From positions 86,928 through 150,927 of the forward strand of contig NC_019731.1 in the NCBI RefSeq assembly GCF_000317475.1: 64,000 bases of DNA. Reading direction: 5' to 3'. The notes beneath the pieces are model-generated. The model had not been told where the DNA came from. It was given only the letters and a program-made list of their open reading frames with translations, and did no database searches. Each line of letters begins with the position of its first letter. Position 1 is the stretch's first letter. The DNA is from Oscillatoria nigro-viridis PCC 7112 (lineage in GTDB: Bacteria > Cyanobacteriota > Cyanobacteriia > Cyanobacteriales > Microcoleaceae). Made by a program: the position numbers and the translations under genes. Positions 1-8,000 of the stretch are shown piece by piece.

Positions 1-183
1 CGCTACTACTTCGCAAAGATTGGCAGCGTCTCGGTATTGGCGTTCGGCGTTGGTTTCCTCTGGTTGCGGTTGGTCAATTGTTGGTGCTGCTGTAGCTTGA
101 TATTGCTGCTGTTGCTGTTGCTGTTGTTGGTGCTGTCCCCCCACAAAAGAGAGGGGACTTGCCCCGATAAAACCTTCGTGCAT
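1..183 (-). CDS. Glutamine-rich hypothetical protein, N-terminal part (runs off the window)
   Basis: The first 61 codons of a gene leaving the window at base 1. The ATG is at 183 and is preceded by a GTGAGGGG ribosome-binding site. The protein begins MHEGFIGASPL and has a run of nine Gln after QH at residues 17-18, then a Pro/Glu-rich stretch. An overlapping frame also looks open, but it lacks a placed ribosome-binding site. It is the last visible gene of the minus-strand operon that starts at 2205. I do not recognise the family and the function is unknown; the Gln tract suggests a flexible linker between the N-terminus and a domain outside the window. Confidence 0.55.
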   Translation of the reverse strand, partial: MHEGFIGASPLSFVGGQHQQQQQQQQQYQATAAPTIDQPQPEETNAERQYRDAANLCEVVA

Positions 184-196
184 AGTCCCCTCACTT

Positions 197-922
197 TTAA
201 CGGTTGTTGAAATTCATTACATTCGCAAACCAGCCCCCAAATCCTCTAGGCGAACCAGTTGCCGACACGCTGGCGCTGTTGTTGCTGGCAGATCCAATAG
301 TCACTGGCACTTTCTCCTGAATCCCTTTATCCGAGCCGACTGTTGCGCGACTGAGCAGCTTCTGTCGGCGTTCTCGGAGCGATTCTTGGATGGTTTGACG
401 CTTGGACGCCACCTCACCCCTGTTTGCGATAGCTTCCATCTTGTTCTCGTGTCGCCACAGCTCAGCCTGTAAGTCGCCTGTGAGTTCGGAAGCAATCTCG
501 GCTAAGCCGTGCTGACGCTTGGTTTCAATCTTCAGCATCGCTGCACGGTCTTTAGCGTCTAGTTGCTCCATCTCAGACCCAAATTCCGCATTGAGTTTGC
601 GGATTTTCGCAATTGCATTTCCGACTTTAGAGCCGAATTTCTTCCTAATTTCTGTCCACGTGACCTGACCGTCAGCAATTTTCCCCAGCGCCTCCAGATA
701 GGTTTCAGCGTTATCTAAAAATGGCTCTAAAACTAGGGCAAGCTGTTCGGCATTGGCAGCTTTATCGGCCATTGCTTCAAGCTTTGTGACATCCGACAAG
801 TACGAAAGAATGTCAGCCTCTGTGTCAGCCCAATCTCCCGCTTTTTCGTCAACATAGGGGCTGTGTCCGGCTGCGGGATTGCGTATCGCTATGCTACTGC
901 TGTCGTTGCGTCCAAAATCCAT
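197..922 (-). CDS. Hypothetical coiled-coil protein, 241 aa
   Basis: An AAGGAG site eight bases before the ATG at 922 supports the start. The protein is highly charged and Ala/Glu/Lys rich. Long helical stretches, likely coiled coil, cover roughly residues 40-190, followed by a Ser/Asn-rich tail ending in a Gly-Phe-Trp segment (GFGGWFANVMNFNNR). No signal peptide or membrane segment is seen. It is the fifth gene of the small-gene operon that starts at 2205, and it is followed 13 bases later by the Gln-rich gene. I do not recognise the family. A structural or scaffold role would be a guess from the helical composition alone. Confidence 0.75.
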   Translation of the reverse strand: MDFGRNDSSSIAIRNPAAGHSPYVDEKAGDWADTEADILSYLSDVTKLEAMADKAANAEQLALVLEPFLDNAETYLEALGKIADGQVTWTEIRKKFGSKVGNAIAKIRKLNAEFGSEMEQLDAKDRAAMLKIETKRQHGLAEIASELTGDLQAELWRHENKMEAIANRGEVASKRQTIQESLRERRQKLLSRATVGSDKGIQEKVPVTIGSASNNSASVSATGSPRGFGGWFANVMNFNNR

Positions 923-986
923 AGTACAATCTCCTTAGATAGAACTCTCCCAGCGCAAGCTAGGAGAGGTTTACAAAGCCAGCCGC

Positions 987-1202
987 CTACTTTTCGACGG
1001 GTGACGGCTGGCTGAAATTGTTGCTGTTGTTGTTGTTAATCGTGACGTTGCCGTGAATGATTGTCGGCTCCGGGACTCGTTTTGCTCCAGACTGATAGCC
1101 TGTGTCGTAGCCGACCGCAAAGACAAGAGCGTTGGTCAATAACGCACCGCCAATCATCAGCCGTGTCACGTTTTTGTCGAAGTCTTTGTCATCATCAAGC
1201 AT
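987..1202 (-). CDS. Small single-pass membrane protein with Asn-rich tail, 71 aa
   Basis: A GAGGAGG ribosome-binding site lies inside the end of the upstream gene and sets the ATG at 1202. Residues about 14-31 (LMIGGALLTNALVFAVGY) form one hydrophobic helix. After it come GYQSGAK, a Pro turn, and IIHGNVTINNNN. The 68-aa protein at 61274-61480 has the same plan: an acidic or polar start, one helix, a GY(R/Q) motif, Pro, then V(V/I)(Q/H)G followed by an Asn-rich tail. The two therefore look like diverged homologues in the two parallel operons. The likely location is the cytoplasmic membrane. The function is unknown. Confidence 0.72.
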   Translation of the reverse strand: MLDDDKDFDKNVTRLMIGGALLTNALVFAVGYDTGYQSGAKRVPEPTIIHGNVTINNNNSNNFSQPSPVEK

Positions 1203-1205
1203 CGC

Positions 1206-1406
1206 CTAAACCTCCTCAGATTTCACGTCAATTGCATCGCCATCTTTAGATAAGTCCTGGCGTGTTGGAGTCGGCTTGTGATTGATAACCGTGCCAGCGA
1301 TAAAATCACCCTCGATTTTCTCAACGTAATTTCCGCCGTTAGTATTGATAACCCGTTTTCCCGGTTTGCCGTCTTCAAACACTACGCCATTGATGATTCG
1401 TACCAT
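1206..1406 (-). CDS. Small hypothetical protein, 66 aa
   Basis: The ATG at 1406 is chosen because AAGGGA lies about ten bases upstream; a TTG nine bases earlier is in frame but badly placed. The protein starts MVRIINGVVFEDGKPGK and has a Gly/Asn-containing beta-like pattern (NGGNYVEKIEGDFIAGTVINHK). Its last codons carry the ribosome-binding site of the next gene at 1202, so the two are probably translated together. I do not recognise the family. The phrase GDFIAGTVINHK resembles the GNVTIN segment of its neighbour, which may mean the two proteins share a short strand motif. That is a weak inference. Confidence 0.65.
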   Translation of the reverse strand: MVRIINGVVFEDGKPGKRVINTNGGNYVEKIEGDFIAGTVINHKPTPTRQDLSKDGDAIDVKSEEV

Positions 1407-1411
1407 ATTAA

Positions 1412-1588
1412 TCAATCCCTTAAACTGTTGACTTGACCGATGACTTCGATACCTTTCGCGTCTGTTATCCCTTCCTCTCGAAGGCTTTGGGCTGCCACTA
1501 GAACAGCGTCCTGAGACTTTTTGGCACTGACATTAAACACTCGCGGGGTGTTGCTTTCGCGCTGCACTTTCACTTTGTAAAAGCTCAT
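1412..1588 (-). CDS. Small hypothetical protein, 58 aa, start overlaps the upstream stop
   Basis: The ATG at 1588 overlaps the TGA of the 206-aa gene as ATGA, a sign of translational coupling. The protein begins MSFYKVKVQRESNTPRVF and continues with a helix (AKKSQDAVLVAAQSLREEG), so a beta-then-helix fold is likely. The 61-aa protein at 63112-63297 has the same plan (KWSVTVTRKYNPPRQIVVF, then SPAEALQGAVSSARE) and also overlaps the stop of a 206-aa gene, as GTGA. That repeated arrangement is the main reason to trust this short gene. The function is unknown. Confidence 0.7.
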   Translation of the reverse strand: MSFYKVKVQRESNTPRVFNVSAKKSQDAVLVAAQSLREEGITDAKGIEVIGQVNSLRD

Positions 1589-2205
1589 GATTCAGCCCCC
1601 AGCTTCATTGCCCGCAGTTGTGCCAGAACTTCAGCTTGTGCCTTCTGTTCAGCTTGAAACACTGCGAGAGCACGCGTGGCCCCACGGTTCTGTGCAGCAT
1701 TAATTTCAGCATTATCCAAGTCGGTATCACGTTGTTGTGCAGCTTGGTTTTCAGTTGCAATTTGAGCTAGGAGTTGCATCACATTTTGATTCAAAGATGC
1801 GGAATTAGACGTTGCAGTTTGATTGAGTTCTGCAATCCGGCGGTCAAGGGCGGGCGTATATTCCGAGATTGTCAGTGTTGAAACTTGGGAAGCAGGGGAC
1901 GCGGTTGGGGTAGCTTCTACCAGTTTCCGCAGTTCACTCAGTTTTCCAGCATTCAGTAATTTGCAAGCTTTAAGAGCAAGCTCGGAGTATTGGGTTGCTC
2001 GTGCAGCGCCCCGGCGTAAGGTTTTGATGTCGAGCCTGTAGATACTCTGAAGTTTAGAAATCGATTGTTGCAGTCCTGCTTTGCTCAGTCGGAGAAGCCC
2101 TTGGATTTGTTGGGCGGAGTACCATTCCTCAGCATCCTCTGGCTCAGAGTCAATCGATAATTCGGCTTCAACGTCAATTACAGCAAGGTTTTCGGATTCC
2201 ATCAT
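1585..2205 (-). CDS. Hypothetical protein with possible N-terminal DNA-binding helices, 206 aa
   Basis: First gene of the minus-strand operon. Residues about 25-75 (EEWYSAQQIQGLLRLSKAGL, then helices with DIKTLRRGAARATQYSE) look like a small helix-turn-helix-type domain. Residues 115-206 are a long helical, Gln/Ala-rich segment, probably coiled coil. The two adjacent ATG codons at 2205 and 2202 cannot be separated by a clear ribosome-binding site. The upstream divergent region carries ATCGAT-type repeats that could be its own operator. The same position in the second operon (63294-63914) also encodes a 206-aa protein, though sequence similarity is not obvious by eye. A regulator role is an inference. 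Confidence 0.7.
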   Translation of the reverse strand: MMESENLAVIDVEAELSIDSEPEDAEEWYSAQQIQGLLRLSKAGLQQSISKLQSIYRLDIKTLRRGAARATQYSELALKACKLLNAGKLSELRKLVEATPTASPASQVSTLTISEYTPALDRRIAELNQTATSNSASLNQNVMQLLAQIATENQAAQQRDTDLDNAEINAAQNRGATRALAVFQAEQKAQAEVLAQLRAMKLGAES

Positions 2206-2373
2206 TCAGCCTGTTTTAAAAACGACATTTATCGATAAAAACGATTTCTATCGATGTGTGTTAATGTAGCAGATAGCTTCGGAAGCTGTCAACTATCTTC
2301 TGAAGTTATCGGAGAATCCCCATTGAGGACAGCTTCTGAGGTTTACTGAAGATATCTGATATCTTCGGAGCTT
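2206..2373. promoter_or_regulatory. Divergent control region with clustered inverted repeats
   Basis: This spacer separates the minus-strand operon from the RHH gene at 2374. On the left it has TTATCGATAAAA and CTATCGATG elements. On the right are three CTTC/GAAG palindromic sites: GCTTCGGAAGC at 2276-2286, ATCTTCTGAAG near 2296-2305, and a perfect 9-bp inverted repeat with one central base, GAAGATATCTGATATCTTC, at 2348-2366. The last site lies where the ribosome-binding site of the 2374 gene should be. This looks like an autoregulated operator set; that is an inference from position. Confidence 0.6.
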
Positions 2374-2613
2374 ATGGGAGTTACTAAAAAAGCGAAAATT
2401 ACATTTACTTGTGAGCCAAGTCTTAAGGACGGTTTAGAGGAATGGGCACAGTCAGAAAGTCGCACTTTATCAAATTTGATAGAAATGCTCATCAGACAGG
2501 CTTATGAAGAACGCTTTAGTTCTGCCGATCGTCCCCCCGACCCGCAGCCAACAGAACCGGAGCCAACAGCAGCGACAGCTAAGAGGGGCAAGGCAAGTAA
2601 AGGTGCTAGTTGA
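2374..2613 (+). CDS. Ribbon-helix-helix DNA-binding protein, 79 aa
   Basis: Residues 5-50 fit an RHH (CopG/MetJ/Arc-like) fold: a beta strand KAKITFTCEPSLKDGLEEWA, a turn, then the helix SRTLSNLIEMLIRQAYEER. The C-terminal tail is Pro/Glu then Lys-rich (PQPTEPEPTAATAKRGKASK), probably a flexible DNA-contacting tail. The ATG follows directly after the palindrome at 2348-2366, which probably is its own binding site. The tail sequence is duplicated as a fragment at 3197-3289. It could be a plasmid copy-control or antitoxin-type regulator. The neighbouring gene is a coiled-coil protein rather than a known toxin. Confidence 0.75.
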   Translation: MGVTKKAKITFTCEPSLKDGLEEWAQSESRTLSNLIEMLIRQAYEERFSSADRPPDPQPTEPEPTAATAKRGKASKGAS

Positions 2614-2645
2614 TGTCTAGTAACTGTCTAGTAAGGAGAAAACTA

Positions 2646-3089
2646 ATGAACTCAAGTGATCGGCTAGACCGAATAGAAGCAATTCTTGCCGCCACCGCAG
2701 TGCAGCAGCAGGCAAACACGGCTGCCATTGACCGACTGACTGATCGTATAGATCGGATTGCGGTGCAGCAACAGGCAAACACTGAGGCGATCGGGCGGCT
2801 GTCCGTTCAAACCAGCGCCAACACCGCAGCCATTGACCGACTGACAGAGCGCGTTGACAATATTGCGGTGCAGCAACAGGCAAGCACCGAACTACTCGAT
2901 CGTTTAGTAGATCGGGTAGATCGCATAGTTTCAGTAATCCAAGACCATCAAGGAGCGCTGAGGCTGCTTCAACAGCAGCAAAACGAGTGGAGGGAGCAAA
3001 TGCGAATCATCCAGACAGAAATCCGCGACCTCTGGCAGTACCTCAACAACCAACTCCGCAACCGGGGCAACGGCGGCGGGCAAAACTGA
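2646..3089 (+). CDS. Coiled-coil heptad-repeat protein, 147 aa
   Basis: An AAGGAG site nine bases upstream favours the ATG at 2646 (MNSSDRLDRIEAILA) over an earlier start at 2610. Most of the protein is a repeated helical unit: AVQQQANTAAIDRLTDRID occurs several times in variant form between residues 10 and 105, with hydrophobic heptad positions. A more charged helix follows, then a Gly/Asn tail. It is likely a long parallel coiled coil. Proteins of this type are common next to Uma2-family genes in cyanobacteria, but the function is unknown. It forms a group with the RHH gene before it. Confidence 0.7.
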   Translation: MNSSDRLDRIEAILAATAVQQQANTAAIDRLTDRIDRIAVQQQANTEAIGRLSVQTSANTAAIDRLTERVDNIAVQQQASTELLDRLVDRVDRIVSVIQDHQGALRLLQQQQNEWREQMRIIQTEIRDLWQYLNNQLRNRGNGGGQN

Positions 3090-3196
3090 AGCGGCTGCCG
3101 ATCAGGTGTGGGTGTGGGGAATTTAGGAGCGATCGCCATTGGGAGTTGGGGCGGTGCGGACGATCGGCTTCTTAACAAAGCTTGGTATAAACTCCC

Positions 3197-3289
3197 GATC
3201 GCACATCCGAACCGCAGCCAACAGAACCGGAGCCCACAGCACCCAAGCCAGCGACAGCAGCGAAAGCCAAGCGGGGTAAGGCTAGTTAA
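3197..3289 (+). pseudogene. C-terminal remnant of a second RHH gene
   Basis: In the frame ending at the TAA at 3287 the translation is PDR, then SEPQPTEPEPTAPKP, then AKRGKAS. This matches the tail of the RHH protein encoded at 2374-2613 (DR..DPQPTEPEPTAATAKRGKAS) at protein and DNA level. The N-terminal RHH domain is missing. It is a decayed partial duplication placed just before the 11-bp tandem repeat and the Uma2 gene. The same CTAGT bases follow the stop in both copies. Confidence 0.7.
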
Positions 3290-3340
3290 TGTCTAGTTAA
3301 TGTCTAGTTAATGTCTAGTTAATATCTAGTTAATGTCTAG
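3282..3340 (+). repeat. 11-bp tandem repeat, about five copies
   Basis: CTAGTTAATGT is repeated head to tail (one unit reads ...ATAT) and ends at CTAG 3337-3340. Because the period is 11 and each unit contains TAG and TAA, the array puts stop codons in all three forward frames just before the Uma2 gene. Related CTAGT motifs occur at 2607-2631, ahead of the coiled-coil gene. Confidence 0.9.
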
Positions 3341-3358
3341 CAAAGGAAACAGGCAACC

Positions 3359-3994
3359 ATGATCCAAACCCAAACCAAGACAGTCACATTTGACGAGTTC
3401 GCGGCCTGGTATCCAGAGAACTCAGTCCGCCGCTACGAGCTACACAAAGGAGTAATTGTCGAAATGCCTTTAGGAACTGGCCCCCATTCCCGTGTTACAG
3501 GTTTTACTAGGGATGAGATCAGTGCAGAAATCAGGCGACTGAAATTGCCTTACTTTATCCCCGGTGACTGTCTGCTTAAACCCATTCGTGATGAGGCAGG
3601 TTATCAGCCCGACGTAATTGTCTTAGACCAAGTGGCTCTCGCAAACGAACCGCGCTGGGATAGGGAATCCATCATCACGATGGGGTCTTCTGTACGGCTG
3701 GCTGTAGAGGTCGTTAGCACTAATTGGCAGGATGATTACCATTTCAAGTTTGCCGATTATGAAAAATTGGGTATCCCGGAATATTGGGTTGTTGACTATG
3801 CTGCAAAAGGTGGCAGGCGGTTCGTTGGCAATCCCAAACAACCCACTCTCTCGGTTTACCAGTTGGTTGACGGCGAGTATCAAATCAGCCAGTTTCGGGG
3901 AGATGACCTGATTGAGTCGCTAACTTTCCCACAACTAAAGTTGACAGCCGAACAGATTTTTCGCGCTGGCTTGCCACCAACCGAACCGAGCTAG
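3359..3994 (+). CDS. Uma2 family (DUF820) putative restriction-endonuclease-fold protein
   Basis: A 211-aa protein with the PD-(D/E)XK layout of the cyanobacterial Uma2/DUF820 family. The N-terminus TFDEFAAWYPEN...RRYELHKGVIVEM is typical. Catalytic-type residues are in GYQPDVIVLD (around residue 82), LAVEVVSTNW (around 118) and DYEKLGIPEYWVVD (around 137), where Lys sits in the family position. GGAAAC about ten bases before the ATG is the likely ribosome-binding site. The length is normal and nothing is missing. These genes are multiplied in cyanobacteria and are thought to be nuclease-related and linked to mobile DNA; the substrate is unknown. The preceding tandem repeat isolates it from upstream translation. 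Confidence 0.9.
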   Translation: MIQTQTKTVTFDEFAAWYPENSVRRYELHKGVIVEMPLGTGPHSRVTGFTRDEISAEIRRLKLPYFIPGDCLLKPIRDEAGYQPDVIVLDQVALANEPRWDRESIITMGSSVRLAVEVVSTNWQDDYHFKFADYEKLGIPEYWVVDYAAKGGRRFVGNPKQPTLSVYQLVDGEYQISQFRGDDLIESLTFPQLKLTAEQIFRAGLPPTEPS

Positions 3995-4444
3995 AGATTG
4001 GGGTGATCGCCCTTGGGGATTTGTGGCGGTGCAGGCGATGGCGGGCTGGGGAGTTGGGAGTTGTGGGCGATCGGCTTGAATTTACTTGAATTTATTGGAA
4101 TTTATTTGTTTTTAATAGTTCAAGCTGCCGTTTTTTTGCGTATAATTTACCACTTTGCGTAAAGTCGTAAATAAGTCAAAATTGCTTGCTAACCATCGGT
4201 TGCCCCGTACTTTTACTCAAATTTCCGAACCATCTTTGCGTTTGCGAATAACTGATATTTGTTCGTCCTCTCTTCACAGTCCAAACTGTTTATGCAAGAA
4301 CTCTTACAAGTTCTTTTGGGGAGCTGGACGATCGAGCCAGTAAGGTTTGCACCTGTTTTGCTGCCCAAATACACGGTTCGATCGCAACTGACTTTCAGGT
4401 GCTAGAATCTATTTACTTGCTGATCGATTATTGAGGCAAACCGT
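3995..4444 (+). promoter_or_regulatory. Upstream region of the first rep module, no gene seen
   Basis: No convincing gene. It contains a TATAAT element at about 4140, the motif CTTTGCGTAAA at 4153-4163 (also present upstream of the second rep module at 42163-42173), and a hairpin AAGAACT/AGTTCTT at 4296-4315 followed by T residues. A TAGAAT near 4404 could be the -10 of the gene at 4445. The shared motif suggests that replicon control begins here. Confidence 0.45.
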
Positions 4445-4675
4445 ATGCTCTATTCGGAAAACAAAGTACAAGTTGCAGTTTGGCTGCAACCAGAAGTTGT
4501 CGCCAACTGCGATACCTATGCCGAATATTTCTCCCTGTCTTGCTCTGGCTTTATCAATGAAGCTTTAAAACTTTACATTCGGCACGCCGCCGAAAAACAT
4601 TGCCAGTTGCTAGCAGAAAACGGAGAGAACGGCACTAATTCGCACGAACACAACGAAGAAGCGCTGGCAGCGTAA
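4445..4675 (+). CDS. Small DNA-binding (RHH-like) protein of rep module 1, 76 aa
   Basis: MLYSENKVQVAVWLQPEVVANCDTYAEYF... has a short strand (KVQVAVWLQPEV), a helix, a turn, and a second helix (SCSGFINEALKLYIRHAAEK), which fits a degenerate RHH fold. The C-terminus is Asn/His/Glu rich. The gene at 42238 occupies the same place in rep module 2 (strand, helix with YIIFFGMTYLSVFVEEGMWLY). Both sit about 350 bp before the rep start. A copy-number repressor is the natural guess for a small DNA-binding gene in this place, but this is an inference. A terminator overlaps the stop codon. Confidence 0.65.
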   Translation: MLYSENKVQVAVWLQPEVVANCDTYAEYFSLSCSGFINEALKLYIRHAAEKHCQLLAENGENGTNSHEHNEEALAA

Positions 4676-4692
4676 GCTTTCCAGCGCTTTTT
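4660..4692 (+). terminator. Rho-independent terminator overlapping the stop of the 4445 gene
   Basis: AGCGCTGG (4660-4667) pairs with CCAGCGCT (4681-4688) over a 13-base loop that holds the stop codon, followed by TTTTT. It would separate the small regulator transcript from rep. Confidence 0.75.
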
Positions 4693-4708
4693 ACGATTTT
4701 TTATACAC

Positions 4709-4757
4709 CCTAACTTTGCCAACAAAAATCTTGGCGGGTTTTTTAAACAAAGTTAGG
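4709..4757 (+). promoter_or_regulatory. Nested inverted repeat before the rep leader (module 1)
   Basis: CCTAACTTTG (4709-4718) is perfectly complementary to CAAAGTTAGG (4748-4757). Between them GCCAA/TTGGC forms a smaller hairpin followed by GGGTTTTTT. Module 2 has TAACTTTTGTCG/CGACAAAAGTTA at the same place (42491-42545), so the stem is conserved while its sequence varies. It may be a leader terminator/antiterminator or a Rep- or repressor-binding site. Confidence 0.65.
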
Positions 4758-4794
4758 AATCACACCGCAATAAAGGGCGGCTCTTACCAATATT

Positions 4795-5055
4795 ATGTCA
4801 CACCTGGTTTCAAGAAACACGCGCCCCATTGGCGACGTGGCGGTTAATGCTAGCCTTCGTGCTAACTTGCTGGCTAGCTGTAGCGGTACGATCGCAGGTT
4901 CCCCGAAATCTGACACTACCCATAGCTTTCATAGCTTCAAAAAGTCTTCAAACCTACGCTGTAACTCAATTTCACTATATTCCCCGCTAAATACGACAAC
5001 TAACCGGGAATTTTCTGCTGTTGGTTTTGAAGCGGAGATCGGGGGTACGGTGTAA
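4795..5055 (+). CDS. Leader ORF fused by TAATG to rep 1, 86 aa
   Basis: The TAA of this ORF overlaps the ATG of rep as TAATG. Module 2 has an 80-aa ORF (42587-42829) with the same TAATG junction and related segments: (L/Y)ASCSG(T/A) in the middle, THS, and NR(E/N)F(S/F)A(V/I)GFEA...IGG at the end. No good ribosome-binding site precedes either ATG. On the DNA level GCTAGCTGTAGCGGT and CTACCCATAGC are shared and can form small hairpins. A translated copy-control leader, as known for some plasmid rep genes, is plausible; so is a purely structural RNA leader that happens to be open. A protein function is not evident. Confidence 0.5.
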   Translation: MSHLVSRNTRPIGDVAVNASLRANLLASCSGTIAGSPKSDTTHSFHSFKKSSNLRCNSISLYSPLNTTTNREFSAVGFEAEIGGTV

Positions 5056-8000
5056 TGAGTACCACACAATCTACACAAGAAAGTCAAGAACTTGATACCG
5101 CGCAATCCACGCCGGATTTGAAGGGATTAGGAACGCTATGCAGCATTGACAAAAAATCCCTCACCCCCGAACACGAAGCCCACATCTCAGGTAGAGGCTT
5201 ACTCAATGATTGGGTCCGCGCCTGCTGCCACAGTGCCAGCATCGCCCAAGCTTCACATTATTTGGGGTATTCAGTAAAATCACCGGGCATCCTATTTATG
5301 GGGAAAGATGGGCAAGTACAATACCGACCCGATATCCGGGAGCCGAAGCGAGGTAAAAAGGAACCCCCGAAATACCTTTCCCCAAGCGGAGAATTTGACG
5401 CTTTCCTCCCCCCATCCCCCGACAACCCGCTCTACTGGGAGATTGAAGCCCTAAAGCGAGAAGCTTTTTATATCAATGGTGTACCCTACATCCTGATTAC
5501 TGAGGGAGTATTCAAAGCCCTTGCTGGGTGCTCGAATGGCATCCCCACAATTTCCTTGCTGGGAGTAGAGCAAGGCCTGACAGGCAAAGCCCGCGACCCC
5601 GAAAATCAGCGATTTCTAGTACCCGCGCTGAGAAAGCTCGCAGAGGCTGGCTTTGGCTTTATCATTGGCTTTGATGCCGATGCGGCCACAAATCCAAATG
5701 TGCGGGCGGCCGAGAAGAAATTGGCTAAGCAATTGGCTAAATTCAATGTGCCAGTGAGAAGTGTCACGGGAGCCTGGGCCGCTGCCTCAGTGATTGAGTC
5801 CGGCGAGGTGAAAAATACTAAAGGCATGGATGATTTTATTCAGCACAAAGGGATTGAGGAATTCCGAGCAATCCTCACCAAAGCAAAGCTATTTGGTGAG
5901 AAAGAGAGTGATACCGAAGGGGAAAAGAAAGAAAAAGCAGTAACATCAGAAATCATCGGAGACGAACTCGCTGAGGACTTGCGCGACCAACTTCTGTATT
6001 CAAGTTCTCATAAATCTTGGATGAAATATAGTCTCGAATTCCCAGGAGTTTGGACACAAGTGGCAGATGATTATGTTCGGCACATAGTTCATAATTTGTG
6101 TCGAGCGCGGGGAGTAATGCCGAATAACAACTTCATCAAAAATGTTTTGGGCTGGCTCCAGCGCACATTGTTTGAATTTAAATGGTTAGAGCGACCATCA
6201 AACGAGCTTCTACCTTTTGAGGATGGCATACTAAACCTTCTAACTAATGAATGGCACGAACACGCCCCAGGATTCAGATTGACTTGGGTGTTACCACGCA
6301 AGTATCAAGGTAGCGCCGTTCATGCTGGATGGAAAAGAATTGAAATCTGGCTAGACCAAGCAACTAGGGGCAACAAGCGTATGAAAGATGAGTTGCTTGC
6401 CTTCTGTGCCGCTACCTTACGAGGAATGTCTGGGCTCCAAAAATTCTTAATAGGAACTGGATACGGAGGTACGGGGAAAGGGACTTATACTCAATTGGTA
6501 ACACTGCTTGTAGGCGAACAGAATGTTTGGGTTGGCAAACTTGAAGACCTCACCAAACAAGACAAAATAGCTGAATTACAAACCAAACGGTTAGCTATTT
6601 TTGACGACCAAGAAAAATATACAGGCAATCTGTCAAATTTTAGGTCAATGACTGGCGGTGCGTTGATTAACGGTCGCAATCTTTACGAGCGTTCGGTTAC
6701 TTTTCGATTCCCTGGGTTGGCGCTGATAACCGCTAACCAACCCTGCTTTCCGGCAAGTGCGCTTTCTTGGCTAAAGCGGCGGATTATTCAACACGAATTT
6801 GCATATACTCCCACTAAGCGCAATCGTAACTTAGTACGCGAATTCGAGCCAGAAATAAGCGCATTTACCAAGTATTTGCTCTCAATTCCAGTAGCAGAAA
6901 TTGAGCGGATTCTAGACCCTGAAGACCAATCTATAAATGGCACATTTTGGGAGGATAGGGTACGCGCTGACCCGATGGCTGCATGGCTCAATGAATTAGT
7001 GATACATGATGCTGAGGCTAAAACTGCCGTGGGAGCGGACAAAAACGAATGGAAAGATGCAACTTACGTACCAACTAACTCCACCTTGTTTGGCTCCTAT
7101 AACCATTACTGCACTGGTGGTGGATACAGCGCCAAAGGCAAAAACAACTTCTCAGCAGATTTAGTTGAACTCTGCCGGGAAGTGTTGGGTTGGAAAGATG
7201 TAAGCAAAGAGCGAGCGGCGGTTGGGGTAGTAATCAAAGGGTTGAGGTTGCGGACGGATACCGACAAAGGCATCGCGACCGTAGAGGAGTTGCTTGAACA
7301 GAAAAATGTAGACCTAGGTCAACACTGTGTAGACTTGAATGTAGACCTAGAACCCTTACCGCATAAGGATTATGTAGACCATGTAGACCTAACTTCAAGA
7401 AGTGCAGAAAAAAATGAAAATACTTCTGCTGACTCAAATCTCATTCTTGGCGCTGGCACGGATTCAGCATCACTTGACCAAGTAACGATTACTGCTGATG
7501 CTATAGAAACTTTACCCCCCCCCAAGGTCTACACGGTCTACACGAGCCATACAGAGCAAGATATTCAGCCGTCACAAGGTCTACATTCAGGTCTACATTC
7601 AGGTCTACATTCAGGTCAGCACAATCCAGAGCCAGAAACAGCACCAACACCGCCAACAGCACAGCCAGCACAGCCGATCGCGCCCTCAGATTTAAAACCT
7701 AAATCAGAGCAAGCGATATCCGATGCTGATGCCGAGACTATTAGAAAGTTGTCAGCACAACAGCCGACATCAACGTTGTCAACGGGGTCGTCACAGTCAA
7801 AATTATTGTTGCTGCAAGATTATGCCCGACGTATTGGGGAGGCGCTTGGATACCAGTCTCCGGCTACTGCTAAGGCAATCGCTGAGTATATCCAAGAATC
7901 GATCGTCAATCAGGACATTACCGAATCTGAGTTAGCCGAGGTCGCTGGGATTGAGAACTGGCAAGCGTTTACTGCGCTTCGGAATTTGACCGAAAACGAA

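Noticed and set aside
2617..2883. Minus-strand frames opposite the coiled-coil gene
   Set aside because: Shadow reading of the repeated coding sequence on the plus strand.
7501..7620. AGGTCTACATTC repeats read only as a protein repeat (LHSG)
   Set aside because: The second rep has a different peptide but the same DNA layout with direct and inverted units, so a DNA function explains more.
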